NCBI RefSeq assembly: GCF_004152865.1
Contig: NZ_SEOO01000009.1
Coordinates: forward strand, 55,303-119,302
From: Sphingobium cupriresistens
GTDB taxonomy: Bacteria > Pseudomonadota > Alphaproteobacteria > Sphingomonadales > Sphingomonadaceae
Direction: 5' to 3'
Length of the DNA: 64,000 nt
Part shown: positions 19,707-29,446 of the stretch, in pieces
Layout of the letters: each line of letters begins with the position of its first letter
Position numbering within the stretch: the first letter of the stretch is position 1
Notes under the pieces: generated by a model
Databases searched by the model: none
What the model saw: the letters and a program-made list of their open reading frames with translations, nothing else
Told to the model about the DNA's origin: nothing
Translations under genes and position numbers: made by a program

Positions 19707-20904
19707 ATGACCAGCACCGCCGCCGAAAGCCCCGTCGACATTTCCCCCGTCATGATCCTCCTGATGGCGGTCGCCTGCGGAGTCATCGTCGCCAACCTTT
19801 ATTATGCTCAGACGCTGATCGATGTGATCGGGCCGGAAATCGGCCTTTCTCCCAGCGTCGCAGGGCTGATAACCACGCTGACCCAGCTAGGCTATGGCGC
19901 AGGCCTGTTCCTGATCGTGCCGCTGGCGGATCTATTCGAAAATCGGCGGATCGTACTGACCTCGATTGCGGCCACCATGTTCGGTTGCATCGCCATCGCC
20001 CTGTCCAACGGTCCGACCAGCTTCCTCGTCGCCTCCGTCCTGACTGGCGTCGGCGCCACCGGCGCGCAGGTGTTGGTTCCCCTCGCCTCGCACCTGGCCG
20101 CCTCGGAAAAGCAGGGCCGCGTGGTCGGCACGGTGATGAGCGGACTGTTGTTCGGCATCATGCTATCGCGCCCGATCGCCAATTTCCTGGCTGGGTCGGT
20201 CGGCTGGCGCGCCACCTTCATCGTCTCTGCAGTCGTAATGGCCATGGTGGGCGTGGCGCTGCTCGCCGCCTGTCCACAACGCAAGCCCAAGGGCGGGATG
20301 CGGTATCGCGACGTGCTGGCGTCGACCTTCGATCAACTGGTCAAGCATCGCGTCGTGCGGATGCGCGCTTTTTATCAGGCCGCCATGTTCGCGGCGTTCA
20401 ACCTGTTCTGGACCGCCGCGCCGCTGGCGCTGATCCATGAATTTCACCTCGGCCATGCCGGCATTGGCGCTTTTGCGCTGGCTGGCGCGGGCGGCGCGCT
20501 GGCCGCGCCGATCGCGGGATGGATGGCCGATCGCCGCCTGACCCGCCCCGCCTCGCTCATCGGCATGATCGGACTGACGGCCGGTTTCCTGCTCGCCGAC
20601 TGGACAGTGGCGGCGGGTAGCCTGATCGGCTTCACCATCATGGCGGTGCTGATCGACGGCGCGGTGCAGATGAGCCAGATCACGGGGCAGAAGCTGATCT
20701 TCTCGCTCGATCCCCATGCGCGCGGGCGCATCAATGCGGCCTATGTGACCGTCATGTTCCTGGTGGGGATTGGGGTCGGTGATCGGATCGGTCACCTATG
20801 AGGCGGGCGGCTGGACCGCCAGCGCGCTGGCCGGTGCGGCCATTGGCGGGGTCGCAACCCTGGCCTTCCTGCTGTTCGACCGGGGCGCCAGCATCGCGCG
20901 CTGA
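19707..20904 (+). pseudogene. MFS transporter, frameshifted near the C-terminus
   Basis: Major facilitator of the AraJ/YnfM-like group. It begins at MTSTAAESPVDISPVMILL with twelve-helix character and the first-helix motif VIVANLYYAQTLI. The main frame reads VTVMFLVGIGVG and then DRIGHL-stop at 20801. One base over, the frame beginning at 20779 continues as VIGSVTYEAGGWTASALAGA and ends in a typical tail (LAFLLFDRGASIAR) at 20904. So about 40 C-terminal residues, the last helix, are out of frame. This is either a true lesion or a sequence error in the G-rich run. The gene is convergent with pgk. Confidence 0.8.
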
Positions 20905-20922
20905 CCCCCGGCCGCTACAGGA

Positions 20923-22125
20923 TCAGGTCGTCAGCGCCTTGACGCCGGGCAATTCCTTGCCTTCCATCCATTCCAGGAAAGCACCGCCAGCGGTCGAGAC
21001 GAAGGTGAAGTCGCCCGCTGCGCCCGCATGGTTGAGCGCGGCGACGGTATCGCCACCGCCGGCCACCGACGTCAATTGGCCTTCCTTGGTTAGCGCCGCC
21101 GCCGTTCGGGCCAACGCCACGGTCGCCGCGTCGAAAGGCGCGATCTCGAACGCGCCGAGCGGACCGTTCCAGACCAGGGTGCGGCAGTTTTTGAGGGCAT
21201 CGCCCAGCGCCTCGACGGCGGCGGGGCCGACGTCCAGGATCATCTCGTCCGCCGCGACCTCATGGACGTTGCAGGTGCGCAGGGACGCCGGGTTGGCAGC
21301 AAATTCCTTCGCCACCACCACGTCATAGGGCAGATGAATGGTGCAACCGGCGGCTTCGGCGGCCTCGAAAATCGCTTCGGCCGTATCGCTCAGATCCTTC
21401 TCGCACAGCGACTTGCCGACATCGACGCCGCGGGCGTGGAGGAAGGTGTTGGCCATGCCGCCGCCGATGATGAGGTGATCGACCTGTTTCACCAGATTAT
21501 TGAGCACGTCGAGCTTGGTCGACACTTTAGCGCCACCGACCACGGCGGCAACGGGCTTGACCGGCGTGCCGAGCGCGGCCTGCAAGGCGTCCAATTCCTT
21601 TTCCATCGACCGACCGGCAAAGGCGGGCAGCTTGTGCGCCAGCCCCTCGGTCGAGGCATGGGCGCGATGCGCGGCGGAAAAGGCGTCGTTCACATACAGG
21701 TCGGCAATCGCCGCCATTGCCTCGATCAACGCCGGATCGTTCTTTTCCTCGCCGGCATGGAAGCGGGTGTTTTCCAGGATCGCAATGTCTCCGGGGCGCA
21801 TCACAGCGATGCCGTGGACCGCGGCTTCACCCTGGCAATCCGGGATGAACTGCACCTCGCGGCCCAGAACCTGACTCAGCGGGCGTGTGATCTTCGACAG
21901 GGAGAATTCGGGGTTCTTCTGACCCTTGGGGCGACCGAAATGGGCGAGGATCAGCACCTTCGCGCCGCGATCGGCCAGTTCCAGAACGGTCGGCATCGCC
22001 GCGCGCAGCCGGGTATCGTCGCTGACCGATCCGTCCTGCATCGGCACGTTCAGATCTTCGCGCACCAGCACGGCCTTGCCCGTGATGTCGCCCATATCGT
22101 CGAGTGTCTTGAACGGCTTTGTCAT
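20923..22125 (-). CDS. pgk: Phosphoglycerate kinase
   Basis: Interconverts 1,3-bisphosphoglycerate and 3-phosphoglycerate with ATP. 400 residues from the ATG at 22125 ([20 protein letters not shown]). Motifs are [46 protein letters not shown], and the C-terminal [20 protein letters not shown]. It lies downstream of gap, separated from it by a hairpin that could attenuate its expression. Confidence 0.98.
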   Translation of the reverse strand: MTKPFKTLDDMGDITGKAVLVREDLNVPMQDGSVSDDTRLRAAMPTVLELADRGAKVLILAHFGRPKGQKNPEFSLSKITRPLSQVLGREVQFIPDCQGEAAVHGIAVMRPGDIAILENTRFHAGEEKNDPALIEAMAAIADLYVNDAFSAAHRAHASTEGLAHKLPAFAGRSMEKELDALQAALGTPVKPVAAVVGGAKVSTKLDVLNNLVKQVDHLIIGGGMANTFLHARGVDVGKSLCEKDLSDTAEAIFEAAEAAGCTIHLPYDVVVAKEFAANPASLRTCNVHEVAADEMILDVGPAAVEALGDALKNCRTLVWNGPLGAFEIAPFDAATVALARTAAALTKEGQLTSVAGGGDTVAALNHAGAAGDFTFVSTAGGAFLEWMEGKELPGVKALTT

Positions 22126-22151
22126 GTCTTTTCCCTGCTGCTTTTCCAATG

Positions 22152-22179
22152 AAAAGGGGGACAGGTCGCCCTGTCCCCC
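22152..22179 (-). terminator. Hairpin between gap and pgk (attenuator-like)
   Basis: On the minus strand a perfect ten-base stem GGGGGACAGG/CCTGTCCCCC with a four-base loop is followed by TTTTC. It stands in the 62-base gap between gap and pgk, so it may reduce read-through into pgk or protect the 3' end of the gap message. Confidence 0.7.
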
Positions 22180-22187
22180 AATGTCCC

Positions 22188-23198
22188 TTACAGGAAGCTC
22201 GCCACCACGCCGGTGGTGTCGATCATGCGGTTGGAGAAGCCCCATTCATTGTCATACCAGCTCAGGACGCGGACCAGCTTGCCGTCGACCACGGCGGTCT
22301 CCAGGCTGTCGACGGTCGAACTGCGCGGATCGCCATTATAGTCGATCGACACCAAAGGCTCGTCCGAATAGCCCAGCACGCCTTTGAGCGGACCGTCTTC
22401 CGACGCCGCCTTGAGCAAGGCGTTGACCTCGTCCTTGGTGGTCGGGCGGCTCGGAATGAACTTCAGGTCAACGACCGACACGTTGGGCGTGGGCACGCGA
22501 ATCGAAGACCCGTCCAGCTTGCCCTTCAGTTCGGGGAGAACCTCACCCACCGCGCGGGCGGCGCCGGTGGAGGTCGGGATCTGCGAGAGGGCGGCCGCGC
22601 GGGCGCGGCGCATATCGCTGTGCAACTGGTCCAGCGTATTCTGGTCGTTGGTGTAGCTGTGGATGGTCGTCATGAAGCCGCTTTCGATGCCGATCGCATC
22701 GTTCAGCACCTTGGCGAGCGGAGCCAGACAGTTGGTGGTGCAGCTGGCGTTGGAAATGACGATATCGTCGGCGGTCAGCGCGTCATGGTTGACGCCGAAC
22801 ACGACGGTGCGGTCGACATTGGTGCCGGGCGCGGAAATGATGACCCGCTTGGCGCCGGCGGTCAGATGCGCGCTCGCCTTGTCCTTTGTGGTGAAGATGC
22901 CGGTGCATTCCAGCGCGATTTCGACGCCCAAGGCGGCATGCGGCAGGTTGGCCGGATCGCGCTCTGCGGTCACCTTGATCTTCTTGCCGTCCACGACCAG
23001 GAAATCGCCGTCGACGCTGACGTCACCCTTCCAGTTGCCATGCACGGAGTCGCGCTTGAACAGCAGGGCGTTGGACTTGACGTCGCCCAGGTCGTTGATG
23101 CTGACCAGTTCAAGGTCATGGTCGGTGCGCGAGAGGATGGCGCGCGCCACCAGGCGGCCGATACGTCCGAAACCGTTAATTGCTACCTTCGTTGCCAC
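22188..23198 (-). CDS. gap: Glyceraldehyde-3-phosphate dehydrogenase, type I
   Basis: Oxidises glyceraldehyde 3-phosphate with phosphate to 1,3-bisphosphoglycerate. 336 residues. Rossmann motif [16 protein letters not shown] is at the N-terminus. The catalytic cysteine lies in [19 protein letters not shown]. The C-terminal [16 protein letters not shown] is typical. It lies between tkt and pgk in the same direction. Confidence 0.98.
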   Translation of the reverse strand: MATKVAINGFGRIGRLVARAILSRTDHDLELVSINDLGDVKSNALLFKRDSVHGNWKGDVSVDGDFLVVDGKKIKVTAERDPANLPHAALGVEIALECTGIFTTKDKASAHLTAGAKRVIISAPGTNVDRTVVFGVNHDALTADDIVISNASCTTNCLAPLAKVLNDAIGIESGFMTTIHSYTNDQNTLDQLHSDMRRARAAALSQIPTSTGAARAVGEVLPELKGKLDGSSIRVPTPNVSVVDLKFIPSRPTTKDEVNALLKAASEDGPLKGVLGYSDEPLVSIDYNGDPRSSTVDSLETAVVDGKLVRVLSWYDNEWGFSNRMIDTTGVVASFL

Positions 23199-23230
23199 TG
23201 CACTAGCCTCCTTAAGGTGTTGTTGTTCGG

Positions 23231-25201
23231 TTAATTATTATTGAGCGCGGCCACGATCTGTGGTGCGATCTTTGCGGCGGTCAGGCCGAAATGATCGTAG
23301 AGCGCTTCCGCCGGGGCCGACGCGCCGAAGCTGTCGATGCCAAAGCGCAGGCCCGCAATGCCGGTATGGCGTTCCCAGCCAAAGGTCGTTCCCGCCTCGA
23401 TCGACACGCGCAGCACATGATGCGGCAACAGGTCGTCCTTGTAGGATTTGGGCTGCGCCTCGAAATGCGCCCAGCTGGGCATCGACACGACGTCCGCGCC
23501 AATGCCCTGTTCTTCCAGCATCTTGGCGGTATCGACGGCAATCTCGACCTCGGAACCCGTGGCGATCAGTACAACCTTGCGCTCGGCGCCAGCGGAGCGC
23601 AGGCGATAACCGCCCCTGGCCGACAAATTTTCGGATTTTTCGGTGCGCAACTGCGGCAGGTTCTGGCGGGTCAGCGCCAGCACCGACGGGCCGGTCGCAT
23701 CCTTCAATGCCAGTTCCCAACATTCCGCCGTCTCGACGATGTCGGCCGGGCGATAGACGTCCAGGTTCGGGATCATCCGCATCGACATGACATGCTCGAT
23801 CGGCTGATGGGTCGGCCCATCTTCGCCAAGGCCGATGCTGTCATGGGTCAGAACATGGATGACGCGCTGCTGCTGGAGCGCAGCCAGGCGGATGCCGCCA
23901 CGCATATAGTCGGAAAAGACCAGGAACGTGCCGCCATAGGGGATCACGCCGCCATGCAGCGCCATGCCGTTCATCGCGCAGGCCATGCCGAATTCGCGGA
24001 TGCCATAATAGACGTAACGGCCGCTATAATCGTCCTTCGTCAGCGGACCGGTCGATTTGGTCTTTGTGTTGTTGGAGCCGGTAAGATCGGCCGAGCCGCC
24101 CAGCGTTTCGGGCAAGAGATCATTGATGGCGCCCAGCGCCAGTTCGCTCGCCTTGCGGGTCGCGACCTTCTGTGGATTGGCGATCAGCGTGTCGATATAG
24201 GCTTCGAGCGAGAAGTCGGCGGGCAGGTCACCAGCCATGCGGCGGGTGAATTCCGCAGCCTTCTCATCACTTGCAAGGCGGCCTTCCCACGCAGCGCGAA
24301 CATCTCGGCCCTTGGCGCCAATCGCCTTCCAGGCGTCGGCGATGTCGGCCGGGATGACGAAGGGTTCGGCAGTCCAGTCGAGGAACTCACGGGCGGCAGC
24401 GACTTCGTCGGTGCCGAGCGCCGAGCCGTGCACGCCCGAAGTGCCGGCCTTGTTCGGCGCGCCATAGCCGATCTTGGTGGCGCACGCGACGATCGATGGG
24501 CGGCTGTCGGCGACCGCTTCGGCCAGCGCGCGGCGTACGTCGGCGACGTCATGGCCGTCGCATGACACGACATGCCAGCCGGTGGCGGCGTAACGCGCCA
24601 GCACATCCTCGCTGCTCGACAGATCGACGGCGCCGTCGATGGTGATCTTGTTGTCGTCCCACAGGACGATCAGGCGGCCCAGGTTCAGGTGACCAGCCAA
24701 GCCGATCGCCTCATGGTTGACGCCTTCCATCAGACAGCCGTCGCCCGCGATCACCCAGGTGCGGTGATCGACCAGATCGTCGCCGAACTGGGCGTTCAGA
24801 TGGCGTTCGGCAATCGCCATGCCGACGGCGGTGGCCAGGCCCGACCCCAGCGGACCGGTCGTCGCTTCGACGCCCGCCAGCTCGAAATTCTCAGGATGGC
24901 CGGCGCAGGGGCTGTGCAGTTGGCGGAAGCTGGCGATGTCCTCCATCGTCGGACGCGCATAGCCGGTGAGGTGCAACAATGAATAGATCAGCATCGAGCC
25001 ATGGCCCGCAGACAGGACGAAGCGGTCGCGGTCGGCCCATTTGGGCTGGGTCGGATCGAATTTCAAAAAGTCGCCGAACAGCACCGTCGCCACATCCGCC
25101 ATGCCCATCGGCATCCCCGGATGACCGCTATTGGCGGCCTGCACGGCGTCCATGGACAGCGCCCGAATGGCGTTGGCGAGCGACTTGTCGGAAACGGTCA
25201 T
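23231..25201 (-). CDS. tkt: Transketolase
   Basis: Thiamine-diphosphate enzyme of the pentose phosphate pathway. 656 residues from the ATG at 25201 ([20 protein letters not shown]). Motifs are [35 protein letters not shown], the TPP fold [20 protein letters not shown], and the pyrimidine-binding [20 protein letters not shown]. It is the first gene of a tkt-gap-pgk run. Confidence 0.98.
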   Translation of the reverse strand: MTVSDKSLANAIRALSMDAVQAANSGHPGMPMGMADVATVLFGDFLKFDPTQPKWADRDRFVLSAGHGSMLIYSLLHLTGYARPTMEDIASFRQLHSPCAGHPENFELAGVEATTGPLGSGLATAVGMAIAERHLNAQFGDDLVDHRTWVIAGDGCLMEGVNHEAIGLAGHLNLGRLIVLWDDNKITIDGAVDLSSSEDVLARYAATGWHVVSCDGHDVADVRRALAEAVADSRPSIVACATKIGYGAPNKAGTSGVHGSALGTDEVAAAREFLDWTAEPFVIPADIADAWKAIGAKGRDVRAAWEGRLASDEKAAEFTRRMAGDLPADFSLEAYIDTLIANPQKVATRKASELALGAINDLLPETLGGSADLTGSNNTKTKSTGPLTKDDYSGRYVYYGIREFGMACAMNGMALHGGVIPYGGTFLVFSDYMRGGIRLAALQQQRVIHVLTHDSIGLGEDGPTHQPIEHVMSMRMIPNLDVYRPADIVETAECWELALKDATGPSVLALTRQNLPQLRTEKSENLSARGGYRLRSAGAERKVVLIATGSEVEIAVDTAKMLEEQGIGADVVSMPSWAHFEAQPKSYKDDLLPHHVLRVSIEAGTTFGWERHTGIAGLRFGIDSFGASAPAEALYDHFGLTAAKIAPQIVAALNNN

Positions 25202-25394
25202 GGCGAACAGGCGTCTTTCTGAAGCAAGCATAAGGACGGCGCCCGCGAACGTGCAGGCGAGTCGAGATCGCGCCCCCTTTGTCGCGTCAAGCCCCATGCG
25301 TCAACCGCAGCGGCGGCACGAATCATGAGAAGCCCGCTGTAATCGGCCAGAAAGACTGCTTTTGCATGGCCCCGACTTTCGCTATGCATGGATG

Positions 25395-25589
25395 ATGGCA
25401 AGCGACCGCATGATGCAGGCGATCGGCACGTTGGAGCGTGCTGTGAGCCGGCTTGAACAGGATGTGGCGGGTTTGGCGGATGCCGCCCCGGCCAGCCCCT
25501 TCCCCGCTTTGGATCAGGGCGCCGCGCGCGTCGCACTGCGATCCCTCGACGACCTGATCGCTACGCTGAAAGGGCATGCCCATGGCTGA
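25395..25589 (+). CDS. Small coiled-coil protein upstream of zapA
   Basis: About 64 residues from the ATG at 25395 (MASDRMMQAIGTLERAVSRL); earlier in-frame starts at 25392 or a TTG at 25362 are possible. The N-terminal half is a heptad-like helix (LERAVSRLEQDVAGL) and the C-terminal half carries RSLDDLIATLKGH. It overlaps the start of zapA by a few bases. The context suggests a cell-division-related helper protein, but I have no family name. Confidence 0.7.
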   Translation: MASDRMMQAIGTLERAVSRLEQDVAGLADAAPASPFPALDQGAARVALRSLDDLIATLKGHAHG

Positions 25590-25917
25590 AACGACGCTGG
25601 TGATCGCCGGACGCCATTATGCGATCCGCTGCCGTGACGGGGAAGAGGCGCATCTGGGCCATCTCGCGACGCTGATCGAGGACAAGGCCCGCGTCGCGCA
25701 GCAGAGCACGCCGGGCCTGACGGAGGTGCGCACTTTGCTGTTCGCCGCACTGTTCCTTGCGGACGAACTGAACGACCTGAAACGCGAAGTCGCAGGGCGG
25801 CAGACGAGCCTGCCGCTGGACGGCGACGACGAAGCGAGCGCCCGTGCGATCGAGGCGCTGGCCGGCCGTATAGAAAAGCTGCGCGAACGACTTGCCGCCC
25901 GGACCGCGAAAGCCTAG
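25582..25917 (+). CDS. zapA: Cell division protein ZapA
   Basis: Cytoplasmic protein that bundles FtsZ filaments. 111 residues from MAETTLVIAG; a Met two codons earlier is an alternative. The N-terminal globular part (VIAGRHYAIRCRDGEEAHLG) and the long C-terminal helix (IEALAGRIEKLRERLAART) match the family. Just downstream come 6S RNA and fau, the classical zapA-ssrS-ygfA order. Confidence 0.93.
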   Translation: MAETTLVIAGRHYAIRCRDGEEAHLGHLATLIEDKARVAQQSTPGLTEVRTLLFAALFLADELNDLKREVAGRQTSLPLDGDDEASARAIEALAGRIEKLRERLAARTAKA

Positions 25918-25926
25918 ATTGGCGGC

Positions 25927-26085
25927 GACGGGTTCTGCCTGGTACGAGCTTTAGCGAACATCCCTGAGGCGATAATCACATCCAAGGGGGCTGTCCCTGG
26001 GCGGGTTCAGGCCCGTTCTACATGGTCCCCACCTGACGTTGAGGCGTCAGAGGATATTCCAGCACACGGCCAAGGTGGTCCCGTC
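25927..26085 (+). ncRNA. ssrS: 6S RNA
   Basis: No protein fits the stretch between zapA and fau, and it has the alphaproteobacterial 6S layout. The terminal stem is GACGGG (25927-25932) with CCCGTC (26080-26085). The interior contains CCTGAGGCGATAATCACATC, GGGGGCTGTCCCTGGGCGGG and ACCTGACGTTGAGGCGTCAG, forming an open central bubble flanked by GC-rich stems. 6S RNA binds the housekeeping RNA polymerase holoenzyme. Exact ends were estimated from the closing stem. Confidence 0.85.
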
Positions 26086-26107
26086 ACCCTTTTCATCATA
26101 GAGCGGC

Positions 26108-26173
26108 GTGCTCCCGCGCAGGCGGGAGCCCAGTTCAAACCGCGGGGCTGTACTCCCGCCTGCGCGGGAGCAC
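26108..26173. repeat. 66-bp paired palindromic (REP-like) element, copy 2
   Basis: Same design and exactly the same length as copy 1: GTGCTCCCGCGCAGGCGGGAG, a CCAGTTC..spacer, then CTCCCGCCTGCGCGGGAGCAC. It lies just after 6S RNA and before fau, where it could act as the 3' hairpin of the 6S transcript. Confidence 0.85.
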
Positions 26174-26197
26174 AAACTTGAATTTGGCAGGCGTTCG

Positions 26198-26779
26198 ATG
26201 AACGGCGAACTTTCCGACAAGACCAGCCTGCGCGGCATTGCGCGGCAGAGGCGATCCAATTTCGTCGCTACGCTCGATCCGCTGGCGCATCGACTGGCGT
26301 TCAAGGCGGTTCCCTCACCGCTCGCGCGCCGGATCGCCGATGCGCAGGTCGTCGCGCTCTATATGGCGGTGGATGACGAGGCGCCGGCCCAACGCATGGC
26401 GGCGCAGTTGCAGGCGCTGGGCAAGACCGTGGCGCTGCCGCGCGTGCTCGATCGGTTGGGCAGCATGGATTTCCTGGCCTGGCAGCCGGAAGATCAATTG
26501 GTCCCCGGTCTGTTCCGCACCAGCCATCCCGAACCGGGCGTCGGACCAGTGACGCCCGACGTCATCATCGCGCCGCTGGTCGGATTCGACCGGGCGATGA
26601 ATCGTCTTGGCCAGGGCGGCGGCTATTATGACCGCGCCTTCGCCCGTTTTCCTGATGCGCTGCGCGTCGGCATCGCCTGGTCCGCGCAGGAGATCGACGC
26701 CGTGCCCGCCGATCCCTGGGATTTGCCGCTCGACATCATCATGACCGAAGTCGAACTGATCGAAGGACCGGAATTGTGA
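26198..26779 (+). CDS. fau: 5-formyltetrahydrofolate cyclo-ligase
   Basis: Converts 5-formyl-THF to 5,10-methenyl-THF with ATP (YgfA family). 193 residues from MNGELSDKTSLRGIARQRRS. The C-terminal signature LVGFDRAMNRLGQGGGYYDR is clear, and KTVALPRV and PDVIIAPLVG are present. Its position after 6S RNA is the conserved one. The stop is overlapped by the GTG of the DUF2842 gene. Confidence 0.95.
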   Translation: MNGELSDKTSLRGIARQRRSNFVATLDPLAHRLAFKAVPSPLARRIADAQVVALYMAVDDEAPAQRMAAQLQALGKTVALPRVLDRLGSMDFLAWQPEDQLVPGLFRTSHPEPGVGPVTPDVIIAPLVGFDRAMNRLGQGGGYYDRAFARFPDALRVGIAWSAQEIDAVPADPWDLPLDIIMTEVELIEGPEL

Positions 26780-27012
26780 GCATCGATCCGCGCCATTACC
26801 ACCAGCCGAGCTGGCGCAAGCCGGTGGGCATGTTCGCGATCGTCGGACTGATCGCGCTCTGGGCCGTCATGGTGGGCAGCCTGTCTGGCCTGATCGGCGC
26901 GTTGCCGATGTGGGCGCAGGCGCCCATCTATGTCGTGCTGGGGATCGTGTGGATCTGGGTGCTGCCGCTTCGGCGACTGCTTGCCTGGATGGAAACCGGG
27001 CACTGGCGCTGA
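26776..27012 (+). CDS. DUF2842 family membrane protein
   Basis: 78 residues with two hydrophobic segments (FAIVGLIALWAVMVGSLSGL and APIYVVLGIVWIWVLPLRRL) and a short cytoplasmic tail (LLAWMETGHWR). This matches the alphaproteobacterial DUF2842 family of unknown function. The GTG start overlaps the fau stop (GTGA). Confidence 0.85.
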   Translation: MSIDPRHYHQPSWRKPVGMFAIVGLIALWAVMVGSLSGLIGALPMWAQAPIYVVLGIVWIWVLPLRRLLAWMETGHWR

Positions 27013-27037
27013 ACCTTCTTCCCACCGCTTGTCCTGA

Positions 27038-27081
27038 GCGATTTCTAATCAGATGGCATCATCTGATGACTCGGAAATCGC
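27038..27081. terminator. Nested palindrome between DUF2842 and the tRNA-Asp genes
   Basis: Outer arms GCGATTTC/GAAATCGC enclose inner arms ATCAGATG/CATCTGAT with a four-base loop. It lies 25-65 bases after both the DUF2842 stop (plus) and the first tRNA-Asp (minus), so it could end both transcripts. There is no strong T-run. Confidence 0.45.
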
Positions 27082-27103
27082 GTAAAACAATAATATTGAG
27101 CGG

Positions 27104-27180
27104 TGGCGCGAGTGACGGGGCTCGAACCCGCGACCTCCGGCGTGACAGGCCGGCACTCTAACCAACTGAGCTACACCCGC
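27104..27180 (-). tRNA. tRNA-Asp(GTC), copy 1
   Basis: 77 bases including encoded CCA. It begins GCGGGTGTAGCTCAGTTGGT, has anticodon GTC in CCTGTCACG and T-arm GGTTCGAACCC, and the acceptor stem ends CGCGCCA. It is identical over its full length to the next two. Confidence 0.97.
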
Positions 27181-27260
27181 GTAAGGCGCTGCATCCTTAT
27201 CGGCCCGAAAGCCGCCAGATGATGCAAATCTGGGAGAAATCACTCTCCGGTCAAGGAGAG

Positions 27261-27337
27261 TGGCGCGAGTGACGGGGCTCGAACCCGCGACCTCCGGCGT
27301 GACAGGCCGGCACTCTAACCAACTGAGCTACACCCGC
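27261..27337 (-). tRNA. tRNA-Asp(GTC), copy 2
   Basis: Identical in sequence to copy 1, 80 bases away. The CCA end is encoded. Confidence 0.97.
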
Positions 27338-27420
27338 GCAGGGTGGCATCTTTTCGTGACCCTTCAGATCACCAGACGATACGGCCTGGAACACCATTTC
27401 CACCTTCCTGTCAGGGAAAG

Positions 27421-27497
27421 TGGCGCGAGTGACGGGGCTCGAACCCGCGACCTCCGGCGTGACAGGCCGGCACTCTAACCAACTGAGCTACACCCGC
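27421..27497 (-). tRNA. tRNA-Asp(GTC), copy 3
   Basis: Identical in sequence to copies 1 and 2, 83 bases from copy 2. It is the promoter-proximal member of the array, just downstream of the AI-2E gene on the same strand. Confidence 0.97.
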
Positions 27498-27539
27498 GTT
27501 TGGTGTGGAAGCGCCGTCTATGAGCGTCCTGCGATGCTG

Positions 27540-28694
27540 TCAACCGTCCGCAACGGGACTTTCCTCTTTCTCGTCATTTTCTTTGCGCGGGGCCACGGTC
27601 AACGTCCCCTGCTCGAACAGGAAACCGGCGATATCGGGCGTTCCCGCCGCCTGCACGACGGTCTGGATGATGATGAGCAGCGGCACGCCGAGCAATGCGC
27701 CGGGCGTGCCCCACACCCAGCCCCAAAAGGCCAGCGAGACGAGAATCAGCAGCGGGTTCATCGTCAGCCGCCGGCCCAGCAGCATCGGCGTCACGACATT
27801 GGCCTCCACCAGATGGAAGCCCACCTGCAAGCCCGCCGGCAGCAACGCGACATAGACGTCGTCGAACACCATAAGGCCGCCCAGCCCCAGCAGCACCGCG
27901 GCCAGCATCGGCCCGAAATAGGGAATGAAGTTCAATAGCGCGACGATACCGCCCCACATCAGCGGAGACGGCATCCCGATCAGCCATAGTGCGAAGGCGA
28001 CAGCGCCGCCCAGACACAGGTTGATGGTCGCTATGGTGATGACATAGGCCGACGTCGCGTCGACCATATTCTGGATCACCCGCGCCACCGCCATGGCGCC
28101 GTCGAAACTGCCGCGGCTGTTGATCGTGCGCCGCCGCAGCCGGGTCCAACCAGCCAGAAAGAAATAGATGATGAGCAGCGCGAACACCATCTGGATGATC
28201 GCCGACGGGGCCGATGTGGCGGCGAACTGGAGCAGCGAGCGCGGCGCATCGACCGCCGCCGTTTGCGCCGCCGCGACCGGGCCGGTCGCGATCATCCGCA
28301 CGGTTTCGTCCACGAAGCGCTGAAGATTGGCGTAAAAGTCGATTAATGGGGCCAGGTTCGCCTGAATCTGCGGCAGGCGTTGGGGCAGGATGCGGAACCA
28401 GTCGGTCGCAGGCACCACGATCAGCACCAGCGCGGTGTTGGCGACGACCAGAAAGCCGATCATCGCGATCAGCGCCGCCAGCCCTGAAGGCAGCCCGCGC
28501 CGTTCCATCCACTCCAGCAAAGGCACCAGCGCAATGGCGATCACCAGCGCGGCGGTCAGCGGCAGGAAAAACTCCGCCCCCGCGCGCAAGGCGAAGGGCA
28601 GCGCCAGCATCAGGCCGATGCCCGACGTCAGCGCGATCGATGCGAGCAGCCGGTCGCGGCGCCGGTTGACCTCTTGCTGCTCATTCATGGTCAC
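27540..28694 (-). CDS. AI-2E family transporter (PerM-like permease)
   Basis: Inner-membrane permease of the AI-2 exporter/PerM family. 384 residues with about eight hydrophobic segments. The N-terminal NRRRDRLLASIALTSGIGLM, the central loop with FVDETVRMIATGPVAAAQTA, and the C-terminal LNFIPYFGPMLAAVLLGLGG and LLGRRLTMNPLLILVSLAFW are typical. The substrate cannot be told from sequence. The C-terminus is charged and cytoplasmic (PRKENDEKEESPVADG). Confidence 0.88.
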   Translation of the reverse strand: MTMNEQQEVNRRRDRLLASIALTSGIGLMLALPFALRAGAEFFLPLTAALVIAIALVPLLEWMERRGLPSGLAALIAMIGFLVVANTALVLIVVPATDWFRILPQRLPQIQANLAPLIDFYANLQRFVDETVRMIATGPVAAAQTAAVDAPRSLLQFAATSAPSAIIQMVFALLIIYFFLAGWTRLRRRTINSRGSFDGAMAVARVIQNMVDATSAYVITIATINLCLGGAVAFALWLIGMPSPLMWGGIVALLNFIPYFGPMLAAVLLGLGGLMVFDDVYVALLPAGLQVGFHLVEANVVTPMLLGRRLTMNPLLILVSLAFWGWVWGTPGALLGVPLLIIIQTVVQAAGTPDIAGFLFEQGTLTVAPRKENDEKEESPVADG

Positions 28695-28863
28695 GCGCGA
28701 TCGATTCCCTTTTCGTTCCTATCCGATGTGCGCCGCCTGCGGTGCAGCGTCAATTTACAAAGGGTGTCATAGCGGCAGCCGGTCAGGAAAAAGACCGGCT
28801 TAACCAAATATTTGCGCAGCTTCGCTAAGGACGGGCGCAGGGGACGCAAAAACGGGGAAGACA

Positions 28864-29349
28864 ATGACGCGGACGCTTTGGGCCTCGGCCCCGACGTCGC
28901 TGGCTCTGGCGGCGAGCCTGACGGCTACGCAGCCTGCCGTCGCGCAGCCGGCGATGCGACTTGGCACGCAGACGTTCGTAGAGCGCGTATCGACCGACAT
29001 TAACGGCCGCCCGCGCCGGACATTGGCGAGCGCCGAAAGGGTCGGCCCCGGCGACACGCTGATCGTGATCGTCCATTGGCGCAATGACGGCGCCCAGCCG
29101 GTTCGCGACTTCGCCGTCACCCGCGCGGTGCCCCCCGGCATACTCCCGGACATCAGCGACCCCCATATGCAGGTGTCGGTCGATGGCGGCGGCCATTGGG
29201 GACGGCTCGATCAATTATGGTTGCCAACACCGCTGGGCGGGGTACGCCGGGCGGTGGCGGAGGATGTGACCCATATACGCTGGCGACTGCCCGAAGCGGT
29301 GCAGCCCGGTCGGGCCGGACGACTGAGCTATCGCGCGGTGATGCGCTAA
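28864..29349 (+). CDS. Exported protein with DUF11-like repeat fold
   Basis: 161 residues with a signal peptide ending near AVAQPA. The mature part reads VGPGDTLIVIVHWRNDGAQP, then AVPPGILPDISDP and MQVSVDGGGHWGRLDQLW, and ends in GRLSYRAVMR. This is the pattern of DUF11/conserved repeat domains of surface proteins, here as a single unit. It stands alone, with no neighbours that would hint at its role. Confidence 0.75.
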   Translation: MTRTLWASAPTSLALAASLTATQPAVAQPAMRLGTQTFVERVSTDINGRPRRTLASAERVGPGDTLIVIVHWRNDGAQPVRDFAVTRAVPPGILPDISDPHMQVSVDGGGHWGRLDQLWLPTPLGGVRRAVAEDVTHIRWRLPEAVQPGRAGRLSYRAVMR

Positions 29350-29446
29350 GCCCGATATGCGCTGCGTTCATCGCAGCAGGCAACGTCGCGCTTGAGTTCG
29401 CCCCCTCGTCTCCATAGAGCAGGATGGAGCTACGGAGACGCATCTT

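Noticed and set aside
27104..27497. Regular 77-base repeats with 80-83 base spacers suggesting a CRISPR-like array
   Set aside because: The repeats are complete tRNA-Asp genes with cloverleaf and CCA; no cas genes nearby.
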